A stretch of DNA of 7,631 bases from Paracoccaceae bacterium (GTDB lineage: Bacteria; Pseudomonadota; Alphaproteobacteria; Rhodobacterales; Rhodobacteraceae), in contig QKHF01000007.1 in assembly GCA_003250135.1 (NCBI GenBank), positions 1 through 7,631 on the forward strand, read 5' to 3'. Under the pieces are notes generated by a model. It made no database searches. It was not told where the DNA came from and was given only the letters and a program-made list of their open reading frames with translations. This document shows, in pieces, positions 1 to 6,472 of this stretch (position 1 is the stretch's first letter; each line of letters opens with the position of its first letter). A program made the translations under genes and the position numbers.

Positions 1-974
1 AGCCCGATCAGCGCCTCGGCGTCCGGCAACTCGCCGGGAATGTCGCGCAGGCGCGCCTTCATGCCCATCGCATCGAAATGCGCGCGCAGGCGCGGCGACG
101 TCTCCTGCGAGCAGAGCCCCAGCCGCGCCGACAGGTCCGCCGCCAGCCCCATGCCGATGCTGACGCCCTCGCCATGCAACAGCCGAACCGAATAGCCCGT
201 CGCCGCCTCCAGCGCATGGCCGAAGGTGTGGCCGAGGTTCAGGAGAGCGCGCACGCCCCGCTCATGTTCGTCCTCGGCGACGATCTTCGCCTTCATGCCG
301 CAACTGTGGCGCACCGCATGAATGCGGGCGGCGGCGTCACCCGCCTTCAGCGCGGAGCCGTTCGCCTCCAGCCATTCGAAGAAATCGGCATCGCCAAGCG
401 CGCCGTATTTCACCACCTCTGCATATCCCGCCAACAGCTCGCGCCCGGGGAGCGTCTCCAGCGCCCCGGTGTCGGCCAGCACCAGCTTCGGCTGGTGGAA
501 TGCGCCGATCAGGTTCTTGCCGTGGCGCGAGTTGATCCCGGTCTTGCCGCCCACCGCGCTGTCGACCTGCGCCAGCAGTGAAGTGGGAATCTGTATGAAG
601 TCGATTCCGCGATTGATGACGGCGGCGGCGAATCCCGCCAGATCGCCGATCACCCCGCCCCCGAGCGCGATGATCACATCGTCGCGGTTGAACCGGGCCT
701 CAAGGAACGTCTCGACCACCAGCTCCAGATTGGCCATCGACTTGGTGGCCTCGCCCGCCTGCAACGTCACAGGAACCGCCGAGACGCCCTCGGCGGCCAG
801 CGCCGCCTCCAGCGCGTCCAAATGGCTCCGGGCGACGTTCGCATCCGTCACGACCCCGACGCGCGGGCGTGTCAGGAAAGGCCTGCACAGCGCGCCGGCG
901 TTCTCAATCAACCCCGGCCCGACATGGATGTCATAGGACCGCGCGCCCAGCGCGACATGCAGCGGGCCCTCCAT
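1..974 (-). CDS. aroB: 3-dehydroquinate synthase AroB (3' end cut by window edge)
   Basis: This cytoplasmic enzyme converts 3-deoxy-D-arabino-heptulosonate 7-phosphate to 3-dehydroquinate, the second shikimate-pathway step, using NAD+ and a divalent metal. The visible 324 residues, of roughly 370 usual for the family, carry the hallmarks. These are the NAD-binding GGGVIGD at 105-111, PTSLLAQVDSAVGGKTGIN at about 130-148 with K144, GKNLIGAFHQP at 152-162, and the expected metal ligands E186 (YAEVVKYG), H249 (NLGHTFGHALE) and H267 (LLHGEGVSIGM). The ATG at 974-972 is preceded by a strong GGAGGAGAGG ribosome-binding sequence inside the end of aroK. Only 2 bases separate it from the aroK stop, so the two are almost certainly cotranscribed. 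The C-terminal part lies outside the window. The identification is secure from the motifs; nothing in the visible part looks damaged. Confidence 0.98.
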   Translation of the reverse strand, partial: MEGPLHVALGARSYDIHVGPGLIENAGALCRPFLTRPRVGVVTDANVARSHLDALEAALAAEGVSAVPVTLQAGEATKSMANLELVVETFLEARFNRDDVIIALGGGVIGDLAGFAAAVINRGIDFIQIPTSLLAQVDSAVGGKTGINSRHGKNLIGAFHQPKLVLADTGALETLPGRELLAGYAEVVKYGALGDADFFEWLEANGSALKAGDAAARIHAVRHSCGMKAKIVAEDEHERGVRALLNLGHTFGHALEAATGYSVRLLHGEGVSIGMGLAADLSARLGLCSQETSPRLRAHFDAMGMKARLRDIPGELPDAEALIG

Positions 975-976
975 CG

Positions 977-1570
977 TCACACCTCTCCTCCGGCGGGCTG
1001 CTCAAATGCGCGACTGTCCTTGATCGTCGCGAGGATGCGCTCGACCACGGCCTCGTGCGGTTCGCCGCCGAAACTGTCGACGACGAAATGGGCCTGGCTG
1101 TAATAGGGCGTGCGCTTCTCGATCAGGTCCGCCAGAATCTTGCGCGGATCGCCCGTCAGCAGCAGAGGCCGCGTCTTCTTGCGAGACGTCCGCTCCACCA
1201 GCACGTCCAGATCGGCGCGCAGCCATACGGTGACCGCCCTTTCGTTCAGCAGCGCGCGAGTCTCGTTATTGACGAAGGCGCCGCCGCCGGTGGCGAGCAC
1301 GCACGGCCCCTCGGACATCAGCCGCGCGATCACCTTGCGCTCGCCGTCACGGAAGTGCGGTTCGCCGTGGTGCTCGAAAATCTCGGCCACGGTCATGCCG
1401 GCGGCGCGCTCGATCTCTTCATCGGCGTCGAAGAACGGCGCGCCCAGCGTCGCGGCCAGCCGACGCCCGATAGAACTTTTGCCCGCGCCCATCAGACCCA
1501 CGAGCACAATTGTGCGGGTCAGGGGCGCCGGCGCCGGTTCCTGCGCAATTTCCGCGCTTGTGGACGTCAC
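977..1570 (-). CDS. aroK: Shikimate kinase AroK
   Basis: AroK phosphorylates shikimate at the 3-hydroxyl with ATP, the fifth step of chorismate synthesis, in the cytoplasm. The 197-residue product shows the Walker A loop GLMGAGKSS at 25-33, the shikimate-binding DADEE at 48-52, R74 in FRDGE, the GGG turn at 95-97, the lid arginine R134 in RKKTRPLL and R153 in KRTPYY. I chose the GTG start at 1570-1568 because GGAGGG lies 7-8 bases upstream and it gives a normal P-loop position after a short Ala/Pro-rich tail. No ATG lies between it and the P-loop. The reading frame stays open far upstream (to about 2413), but that stretch is antisense to the microprotein and exported-protein genes and lacks kinase character. 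The gene is first in an aroK-aroB operon and divergent from the plus-strand genes. Confidence 0.96.
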   Translation of the reverse strand: MTSTSAEIAQEPAPAPLTRTIVLVGLMGAGKSSIGRRLAATLGAPFFDADEEIERAAGMTVAEIFEHHGEPHFRDGERKVIARLMSEGPCVLATGGGAFVNNETRALLNERAVTVWLRADLDVLVERTSRKKTRPLLLTGDPRKILADLIEKRTPYYSQAHFVVDSFGGEPHEAVVERILATIKDSRAFEQPAGGEV

Positions 1571-1642
1571 GTTCCGACCCTCCGGATATTGCAGCCGCGC
1601 ATTGCGGCCGGTAGGCTTGTGGCGACCGAGGTCATCGGCCGA

Positions 1643-1670
1643 TTGCAGCCCGACCGACCGGCTCTTTAGA
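1643..1670 (+). promoter_or_regulatory. Candidate promoter for the microprotein-exported protein-xerD genes
   Basis: TTGCAG (1643-1648) and TTTAGA (1665-1670) are spaced by 16 bases and lie about 55 bases before the microprotein ATG. If real, its -10 overlaps the candidate aroK -10 on the other strand, so the two promoters would compete. Both elements are degenerate; the call rests on position. Confidence 0.2.
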
Positions 1671-1691
1671 CCAGCTTCGCGCCAGAGGCAA
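1663..1691 (-). promoter_or_regulatory. Candidate aroK promoter
   Basis: On the minus strand TTGCCT (1691-1686) is followed after 17 bases by TAAAGA (1668-1663), a plausible but degenerate sigma-70-type -35/-10 pair. It would give a leader of roughly 85-90 bases before the aroK GTG. The hexamers match consensus only partly, so this is a weak call from position and spacing. Confidence 0.25.
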
Positions 1692-1699
1692 AGAATGGA

Positions 1700-1715
1700 C
1701 GCCCCTCGAAGGGCG
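1700..1715 (+). repeat. Small inverted repeat over the microprotein ribosome-binding region
   Basis: CGCCC (1700-1704) and GGGCG (1711-1715) can pair around a six-base loop. The right arm covers most of the only purine-rich Shine-Dalgarno-like stretch, AAGGG at 1709-1713, about 10 bases before the ATG at 1724. If the hairpin forms in mRNA it would reduce ribosome access. The stem is only 5 base pairs and such pairs are common in GC-rich DNA. Confidence 0.3.
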
Positions 1716-1723
1716 AAACGACA

Positions 1724-1864
1724 ATGGGCAGGCTCCTGAGATTTTTGCTGCTTCTCGCCGTCATCGCGGCGATCGGAGGCGCAGTGTACGTCTATATCTT
1801 CGATCTGCCGCCGCCGACGCGTGCGATCGACAAGGATGTGAGTGATGCGTTGCCGCACCGTTAG
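1724..1864 (+). CDS. 46-residue membrane-anchored microprotein, function unknown
   Basis: This short frame encodes a typical single-pass protein: a basic N-terminus (MGRLLR), one hydrophobic segment at about residues 7-26 rich in Leu, Ala, Ile and Val, and a short polar tail (residues 27-46) with a Pro-Pro-Pro turn and mixed charges, ending PHR before TAG. The positive-inside pattern predicts the N-terminus in the cytoplasm and the tail in the periplasm. Alternatively it could be an uncleaved signal anchor. The gene overlaps the start of the next gene by 20 bases, which suggests translational coupling. A weak AAGGG lies about 10 bases upstream. I do not recognise a named family. The topology and the overlap make it likely to be real, but the short length leaves some doubt. 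Confidence 0.7.
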   Translation: MGRLLRFLLLLAVIAAIGGAVYVYIFDLPPPTRAIDKDVSDALPHR

Positions 1865-3536
1865 CGTCGCGATCCGGATCGTCGCCGCAGTCTTTTTGTG
1901 CTCAAGCGCCGTCGCCCAGGAACAGCCGCGAAGCGTCATCGACTGGCTGAACCGGCCTCCCCAGCCTGCGCCCGACGGAGAGGCCCAGTGGCCGCCAGCC
2001 GAAGCGTTCGAGGGATTGGACGAAAACGGCGACGCCGTGACGGCGCCGGAGGAAACGCCGGCCGAGCCGACTGCGTTGCTGTCGCCACTCACCCCGCAGG
2101 AAATCGCCATCGCCCCCGTCGCGGGCGTGGTGGCGGATTCGGCCGGCTTGCTGACCGAGGCCGATGGCGGGTTTCCCCCGGACCTCTGGAAAGGCGTGCC
2201 GGCGGCTCGGGCGCAGGCGCTGCTCCGACAGATCGGCCCCAGTTCTCTGCGCTCAGTCAACGTGTTGGCGCGCGCCGCGCTGCTGACCTCCGCCTCCGCG
2301 CCCGCCGAAGCGGAGGAGGATGGCGAGATCGTCACCGTGCGCGCGCAGGCGCTGCTGGAGCTGGGCCTGCCGACGGACGCGCTGGACCTTTTGCAGGCGT
2401 CGGGGTTGCGCACGCCGGTCGCGATGGCGCTCTGGTTGGACGCCGCGGCGCTTATCGGCGCTGATTCCGAAGTTTGCGCGCTCGCGCTGCGCTCGGGATC
2501 CTTGGAGGAGATGTCGGCCCGGCGCGTCTATTGCCTCGCGCGCACCGACGCGACTCAGGAGGCCACGCTGGCGCTCGCCACCGGACGCGACCTCGGCCAG
2601 ATAAAGGAGGCCGACGGCCGCCTGCTGGAGGCGCTGATCGAGCCCAACTGGGCCGAGTTCGCCCGCGCCCCGGATCGAGTGCAGGACCTGACGCCGCTTC
2701 GCCTCGCCGCGCTGGATCGGATTGGCGTCGCCCGCCCCCCGGACTTCGGCCGCCTCGCCCCGCTCTCGATGCGTTGGGCCGATATGAATGAAGACGCCCC
2801 GCCTCGCGACCGACTCACGGCGGCCGAGCAGCTTGAGGAGGCGGGCGCGCTGCCCACCGAGACGCTGCGCGAACTCTACGCCGCCTATACGCCCGCCGAA
2901 TCGGGGGGCGTCTGGGGCCGGGTCGAAGCATGGCGGACGGCGCGCGACGCGCGCGGGTCCTATGAGCGCGCCGCCGCCGTGGCGCTGGCCTATGATCGCG
3001 CCCGGCAAAACGGTCGGGAAAGCTCCATGTCGCGGCTACTGGCGCCCCTCGTCGAAGGCGCGCGCCCGACGACCGAAGACGGATCGCCTGAAGTCCGGAA
3101 GGTGCTGGCGCTGGGCGGGAGTTTCGAGGATGCGATCCACTGGTTCGACACCCCGCCCTCGATCGGACAGCGCGCCACTGCGCTGATCGCTGATCCGCAA
3201 TCGGTTCAATCGCTCGGCAAGGCCCAGATCGCGGCGCTGCGGGCCAAGGATTCTCTGGGCGACCTCGCGGCCGGACAGCAACTGGCCGCCCTGACAGCCT
3301 TCGGCCTGACCGACCGGGAATCACGCTTCACGGCCACCCCGGAATTCGGACGGATCATTCAGGCGCTCGAGAACGAGCAGCCCGCCGAGGCGTTGTTCGG
3401 AGCGCTGATTTTCCTCGCCCCCGGCGCCGATACCCGCCCCGCCCAGTTCCACGCAGCGCTGGCCGCGCTTCTTGCGCTGGGGCGCGACGAGGACGCCCGC
3501 CGCATCGCCCTCGAGGCGCTGGCGCGCCGCCTGTGA
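1845..3536 (+). CDS. Exported alpha-helical (TPR-like) protein, function unknown
   Basis: The 563-residue product begins with a clear Sec signal peptide: basic MRCRTVSVAIR, a hydrophobic core at 12-20, and the signal peptidase I site SAVA/Q at 24-25. No lipobox is evident, so I expect a periplasmic protein. Next comes a Pro/Glu/Ala-rich low-complexity linker at about 35-85. From about 110 to the C-terminus the sequence is almost all Ala/Leu/Arg-rich helices, with segments such as RAQALLELGLPTDALDLLQ that look like degenerate TPR/Sel1-type helical repeats. I find no enzyme motif. AAGGA at 1832-1836 sits 8 bases before the ATG at 1845; a GTG directly before it (1842) is an alternative start. 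It overlaps the microprotein gene by 20 bases and ends 14 bases before xerD. The name is descriptive only. Confidence 0.88.
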   Translation: MRCRTVSVAIRIVAAVFLCSSAVAQEQPRSVIDWLNRPPQPAPDGEAQWPPAEAFEGLDENGDAVTAPEETPAEPTALLSPLTPQEIAIAPVAGVVADSAGLLTEADGGFPPDLWKGVPAARAQALLRQIGPSSLRSVNVLARAALLTSASAPAEAEEDGEIVTVRAQALLELGLPTDALDLLQASGLRTPVAMALWLDAAALIGADSEVCALALRSGSLEEMSARRVYCLARTDATQEATLALATGRDLGQIKEADGRLLEALIEPNWAEFARAPDRVQDLTPLRLAALDRIGVARPPDFGRLAPLSMRWADMNEDAPPRDRLTAAEQLEEAGALPTETLRELYAAYTPAESGGVWGRVEAWRTARDARGSYERAAAVALAYDRARQNGRESSMSRLLAPLVEGARPTTEDGSPEVRKVLALGGSFEDAIHWFDTPPSIGQRATALIADPQSVQSLGKAQIAALRAKDSLGDLAAGQQLAALTAFGLTDRESRFTATPEFGRIIQALENEQPAEALFGALIFLAPGADTRPAQFHAALAALLALGRDEDARRIALEALARRL

Positions 3537-3550
3537 CGGGACGAGGCGCG

Positions 3551-4480
3551 ATGGCCGCATCCGGCCCGAACTGGGTCCCGCCCTATCTGGACGCGCTGGC
3601 CGCCGAGCGCGACGCCTCGGTCAACACCTTGAAGAGCTATGCGCGCGACCTGGAGCAATACGCCGAGTTCCTCGCGGATCGCAGCAAGACGCCTGCATCC
3701 GCCGACCGAGCGGATGTGGAGGCGTACCTCGCTGATCTGGAGGCGCGCGGCCTCGCCCCCGCCACCCGCGCCCGGCGACTGTCGGCCATCAAGGGCCTGC
3801 ACCGCTTCGCGTTCGAGGAGGGCTGGCGCGGCGATGACCCGGTGGCGCTGATCTCCGGCCCCTCCAAGCCTCGCCGCCTGCCCAAGACGCTGAGCGTCGC
3901 CGAGGTGGACCGGATGCTGACCGCGGCGCGCGAAGCGCCGGGAAGCGCCGGCAAGGCGCGCCTGATCTGCATCATCGAACTGCTCTACGCCACCGGGCTG
4001 CGCGCGACTGAGCTGGTCTCTCTGCCGGTCTCCGCCGTCCGAGGCGACCCGCGCATGATTCTGGTGACGGGCAAGGGTGGGAAAGAGCGGATGGCTCCCC
4101 TCTCCGCCCCCGCACGCGACGCGCTGGCCGACTGGCTGTCCATCCGCGACGCCGAGGAGGACAGGCAGGTCAAGAACGGCGGTCGCCGATCCCGGTTCCT
4201 GTTTCCCTCTCCTGGGAAAAAGGGCCATCTGACCCGAGAGCGCCTGTTCCAGATCATCAAGGACCTCGCCGCGCGCGCCGGCGTCTCGCCATCCAAGGTC
4301 TCGCCACACACGTTGCGCCACGCCTTCGCGACGCACCTGTTGGCCAACGGCGCGGACCTGCGCTCCATCCAGCAACTGCTAGGCCATGCGGACATCGCCA
4401 CCACCGAGATCTACACCCATGTGCTCGAGGAGCGGCTGGCGGAGCTGGTGCTCACGAAACATCCGCTGGCGAAGAAATAG
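3551..4480 (+). CDS. xerD: Site-specific tyrosine recombinase XerD
   Basis: With its partner XerC, XerD resolves chromosome dimers by strand exchange at dif, under FtsK control at the division septum. The 309-residue protein has an N-terminal SAM-like core-binding domain at about 8-95 and the catalytic domain at about 110-300. All six catalytic residues are present: R151 (ATGLRATEL), K175 (GKGGKER), H253 and R256 (SPHTLRHAF), H279 (LLGHADIATT) and the nucleophile Y288 (IYTHV). Their spacing matches what I recall of E. coli XerD. The ending LTKHPLA fits XerD better than XerC, although the two are close relatives. I chose the ATG at 3551. An in-frame GTG at 3533 overlaps the upstream stop but has no convincing ribosome-binding site, whereas GAGG precedes the ATG. 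It is probably cotranscribed with the exported-protein gene. Nothing marks it as a phage or integron integrase. Confidence 0.94.
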   Translation: MAASGPNWVPPYLDALAAERDASVNTLKSYARDLEQYAEFLADRSKTPASADRADVEAYLADLEARGLAPATRARRLSAIKGLHRFAFEEGWRGDDPVALISGPSKPRRLPKTLSVAEVDRMLTAAREAPGSAGKARLICIIELLYATGLRATELVSLPVSAVRGDPRMILVTGKGGKERMAPLSAPARDALADWLSIRDAEEDRQVKNGGRRSRFLFPSPGKKGHLTRERLFQIIKDLAARAGVSPSKVSPHTLRHAFATHLLANGADLRSIQQLLGHADIATTEIYTHVLEERLAELVLTKHPLAKK

Positions 4481-4483
4481 TCG

Positions 4484-4500
4484 CGCCGCTTGATGCGGCG
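4484..4500 (+). repeat. Hairpin just after the xerD stop
   Basis: CGCCGC (4484-4489) and GCGGCG (4495-4500) form a six-base-pair stem with a five-base loop, starting 3 bases after the xerD stop. No T-run follows, so it is not a standard intrinsic terminator. It might protect the 3' end or weakly attenuate read-through. Confidence 0.35.
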
Positions 4501-4518
4501 GCGGCGGACGCCCATAAC
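4490..4518 (+). promoter_or_regulatory. Candidate promoter for the CNNM-DUF2238-like pair
   Basis: TTGATG (4490-4495) and CATAAC (4513-4518) are separated by 17 bases. Each matches 4 of 6 consensus sigma-70 positions, and the pair lies about 35 bases before the ATG at 4554. It would allow this pair to be expressed independently of xerD. The -35 overlaps the hairpin loop and arm at 4490-4500. Confidence 0.35.
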
Positions 4519-4553
4519 TGGCTGAAACGACGACGATCCTCAAGGAGTTGGGC

Positions 4554-5843
4554 ATGGACCCCTCACTCTGGTGGACGGTCGCGGCCATCGCCGGCCTGCT
4601 GCTGCTGTCCGCCTTCTTTTCCGGTTCCGAGACCGCGTTGACCGCGGCCAGCCGGGCGAGCCTGCACAAGCTGGCCGATGACGGCTCGAAAGGCGCCGCC
4701 ATTGCGCTGCGGTTGACCGATGACAGCGAGCGGCTGATCGGGGGCATTCTGCTGGGCAACAACCTGGTGAACATCCTCGCCGCCTCGTTGGCCACCAACG
4801 CGTTCATGGCCCTGTTCGGCGAATCCGGCGTCGCCTACGCGACACTGGTCATGACCGTGCTGGTGCTGGTCTTCGCCGAGGTCGCGCCCAAGACCTATGC
4901 GATCACCTATCCCGAGAAGGCGGCGCTGCGCGTGGCGCCCCTGATCGCCATCATCGTGCGCCTCTTCGCGCCCCTCGTCGCGCTGGTCCGGGTCGTCGTG
5001 CGCCTCTCGCTGCGGCTGTTCGGCGTCCGGGCGGCGGCCGACGCCCGCATCCTGACCGCGCATGAGGAGATCCGCGGCGCCATCGACCTGCATCACTCCG
5101 AGGGCGGGGTGGAGAAGGACGACCGCGACCGGCTGCTCGCCGCGCTCGACCTGCGCCACCGCGAGGTCGAGGAGGTGATGCGGCACCGCCGGAATATCGA
5201 GACCATCTCGGCCGACGCGCCCGCGGACGAGATCGTCGCCTTCTGTCTTTCCTCGCCGCACACGCGCATTCCGATCTGGCGCGACGAGCCGGAGAACATC
5301 GTCGGCGTCCTGCACGCCAAGGATCTGCTGCGCGCCGTCGACGCCTCGGTCCGCGCCCATGGCGATCTGGAGAAGGGACTGGCGCATCTCGACATTGACG
5401 AGATCGCCATGGAGCCGTGGTTCGTGCCGGACACCACGCCATTGGAGGACCAGATGCGGGAGTTCCTTCGGCGGCGCTCGCACTTCGCGCTGGTGGTCGA
5501 CGAATACGGCGCGCTGCAGGGCCTGATCACGCTGGAGGACATTCTCGAGGAGATCGTCGGCGAGATCACAGACGAGCATGACATCGCGGTCGAAGGCGCC
5601 GAGCGCGGCGAGGATGGCAGCCTGACCGTCGACGGCTGGATGACCATCCGCGACGTCAACCGCCTGTGCGACTGGCGCCTGCCGGATGAGGAGGCGACGA
5701 CCATCGCCGGTCTGGTGATACATGAGGCGCAGTCGATCCCCACCGTCGGGCAGGTTTTCGTGTTCCACGGGTTCCGGTTCGAGATTCTCGAGCGCAAACG
5801 CCACCAGATCACCCGGCTGAAGCTGAAGCCGCTGCAACGATGA
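4554..5843 (+). CDS. CNNM/CBS/CorC-domain membrane protein (HlyC/CorC family, YfjD/CorB-like)
   Basis: This 429-residue inner-membrane protein has the full architecture of the HlyC/CorC or CNNM family, whose characterised members transport or control Mg2+ and related cations. The DUF21/CNNM membrane domain spans about residues 5-160, with FFSGSETALTAASR at 21-34, LLGNNLVN at 67-74 and AEVAPKTYA at 108-116. A pair of CBS domains follows at about 205-340, including RIPIW, GVLHAKDLL, FALVVDEYG and GLITLEDILEEIVGEI. The C-terminal CorC/HlyC domain covers about 345-427. The old label hemolysin is historical. AAGGAG at 4542-4547 lies 6 bases before the ATG at 4554 and fixes the start; a TTG two codons upstream is less likely. 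The stop overlaps the next start (ATGA), indicating coupled translation. The substrate cannot be read from the sequence. Confidence 0.93.
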   Translation: MDPSLWWTVAAIAGLLLLSAFFSGSETALTAASRASLHKLADDGSKGAAIALRLTDDSERLIGGILLGNNLVNILAASLATNAFMALFGESGVAYATLVMTVLVLVFAEVAPKTYAITYPEKAALRVAPLIAIIVRLFAPLVALVRVVVRLSLRLFGVRAAADARILTAHEEIRGAIDLHHSEGGVEKDDRDRLLAALDLRHREVEEVMRHRRNIETISADAPADEIVAFCLSSPHTRIPIWRDEPENIVGVLHAKDLLRAVDASVRAHGDLEKGLAHLDIDEIAMEPWFVPDTTPLEDQMREFLRRRSHFALVVDEYGALQGLITLEDILEEIVGEITDEHDIAVEGAERGEDGSLTVDGWMTIRDVNRLCDWRLPDEEATTIAGLVIHEAQSIPTVGQVFVFHGFRFEILERKRHQITRLKLKPLQR

Positions 5844-6472
5844 CGCCACCGTCAGCCTCCAAGGGACTGTCGCGCGGCGAGATCGCCGTCGCCGCCTTCA
5901 CCGCCGCCTACATGCTGGGCGCGCTGCTCTGGTTCCTGTCGATCGGGAACCGGGAGTTCATCTGGTATCTGGTCACCATGGCCATCCTGGTCGCGCTGGT
6001 CGGCTGGACCGCCCGCGCCGCCCGAGCGCCGGTCTGGCTGCTGTGGGCGCTCTCGATCTGGGGCCTCGCGCATATGGCGGGCGGCGGGCTGGTGATCGAC
6101 GGGGCGGTGCTCTACGCCAAGACGGTGATCCCGATCGTCGGAGAGGGCGAGGCGCGCATCCTGAAATACGATCAGGTCGTGCACTTCTACGGCTTCGCGG
6201 TGACCGCCCTCTTCCTGCGGTCCATTCTGCTGGATGCGCACCCCGCGCTGGCGGGTTCGCGCGCCTCGTACATTTATCCTGCGCTGGCCAGCCTGGGGCT
6301 GAGCGCGGTCAACGAAATCGTGGAGTTCGCCGCGGTGATGGGCCTGCCCGACACCAATGTCGGCGGGTACGTGAATACCGGCCTCGACCTCGTGTTCAAT
6401 GCCGCAGGCGCGACTGCGGCGATGATCGCAGCGAGACTCATCGCGGGACCGGCCGCTCCAACTAGGGATTGA
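5840..6472 (+). CDS. Six-helix membrane protein resembling DUF2238 (YjdF-like)
   Basis: The 210-residue product has about six hydrophobic segments (near residues 15-35, 39-57, 65-85, 115-131, 145-168 and 180-202), predicting an integral inner-membrane protein. Polar residues conserved in character with DUF2238/YjdF proteins sit in or beside these helices: KYDQVVHFYGF at 109-119, NEIVEF at 158-163, and a late Asp in NTGLDLVFNAAGA at 179-191. The biochemical function of that family is not established, and my assignment is by pattern, so it is moderate. The ATG overlaps the TGA of the CNNM-type gene (ATGA), a sign of coupled translation and perhaps of joint function. Its last 11 bases overlap the 3' end of the convergent pdxH gene. 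Confidence 0.85.
   Translation: MTPPSASKGLSRGEIAVAAFTAAYMLGALLWFLSIGNREFIWYLVTMAILVALVGWTARAARAPVWLLWALSIWGLAHMAGGGLVIDGAVLYAKTVIPIVGEGEARILKYDQVVHFYGFAVTALFLRSILLDAHPALAGSRASYIYPALASLGLSAVNEIVEFAAVMGLPDTNVGGYVNTGLDLVFNAAGATAAMIAARLIAGPAAPTRD

Larger units (their letters stand above)
1571..1723. other. Divergent intergenic spacer between aroK and the microprotein gene
   Basis: These 153 bases must hold the promoter of the aroK-aroB operon and probably one for the plus-strand genes starting at 1724. They contain three near-identical 9-mers, ATTGC(A/G)GCC, at 1588-1596, 1601-1609 and 1642-1650. They also hold a GCCGC/GCGGC short hairpin (about 1594-1608) and a second hairpin at 1700-1715. I see no RNA gene and no further ORF with coding character here. 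Confidence 0.6.

Noticed and set aside
1504..1515. Perfect 12-bp palindrome GCACAATTGTGC inside aroK
   Set aside because: About two perfect 12-bp palindromes are expected by chance in a window this long, and it lies within codons for conserved beta-strand residues before the P-loop.
1634..1643. Perfect 10-bp palindrome ATCGGCCGAT in the aroK spacer
   Set aside because: Several 10-bp palindromes are expected by chance in 7.6 kb, and nothing flanking supports an operator.
869..1669. A 266-codon plus-strand frame across aroK
   Set aside because: It is the shadow of aroK and has low-complexity Arg/Gln/His-rich content.
1571..2413. Long N-terminal extension of AroK on the minus strand
   Set aside because: The frame is open, but it is antisense to the microprotein and exported-protein genes. 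It adds only Ser/Arg-rich sequence, while the GTG at 1570 has a good ribosome-binding site and gives the normal kinase length.
2253..3008. A 251-codon minus-strand frame within the exported-protein gene
   Set aside because: It is antisense to a gene with a clear signal peptide and start site, and its product is Arg/Gly/Gln-rich without motif.
3359..4375. A 338-codon minus-strand frame across xerD
   Set aside because: It is antisense to xerD, whose six catalytic residues are all intact, and has no recognisable motif.
3551..4480. Tyrosine recombinase as a sign of a mobile element or integron
   Set aside because: Sequence features fit housekeeping XerD, the neighbours are core genes, and I see no attachment-site repeats, excisionase or phage genes.
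4563..5849. A 428-codon open frame on the minus strand
   Set aside because: It mirrors the CNNM/CBS/CorC gene almost exactly. Its translation is rich in Gln, Arg and His with no domain pattern, as expected for an antisense frame in GC-rich DNA.
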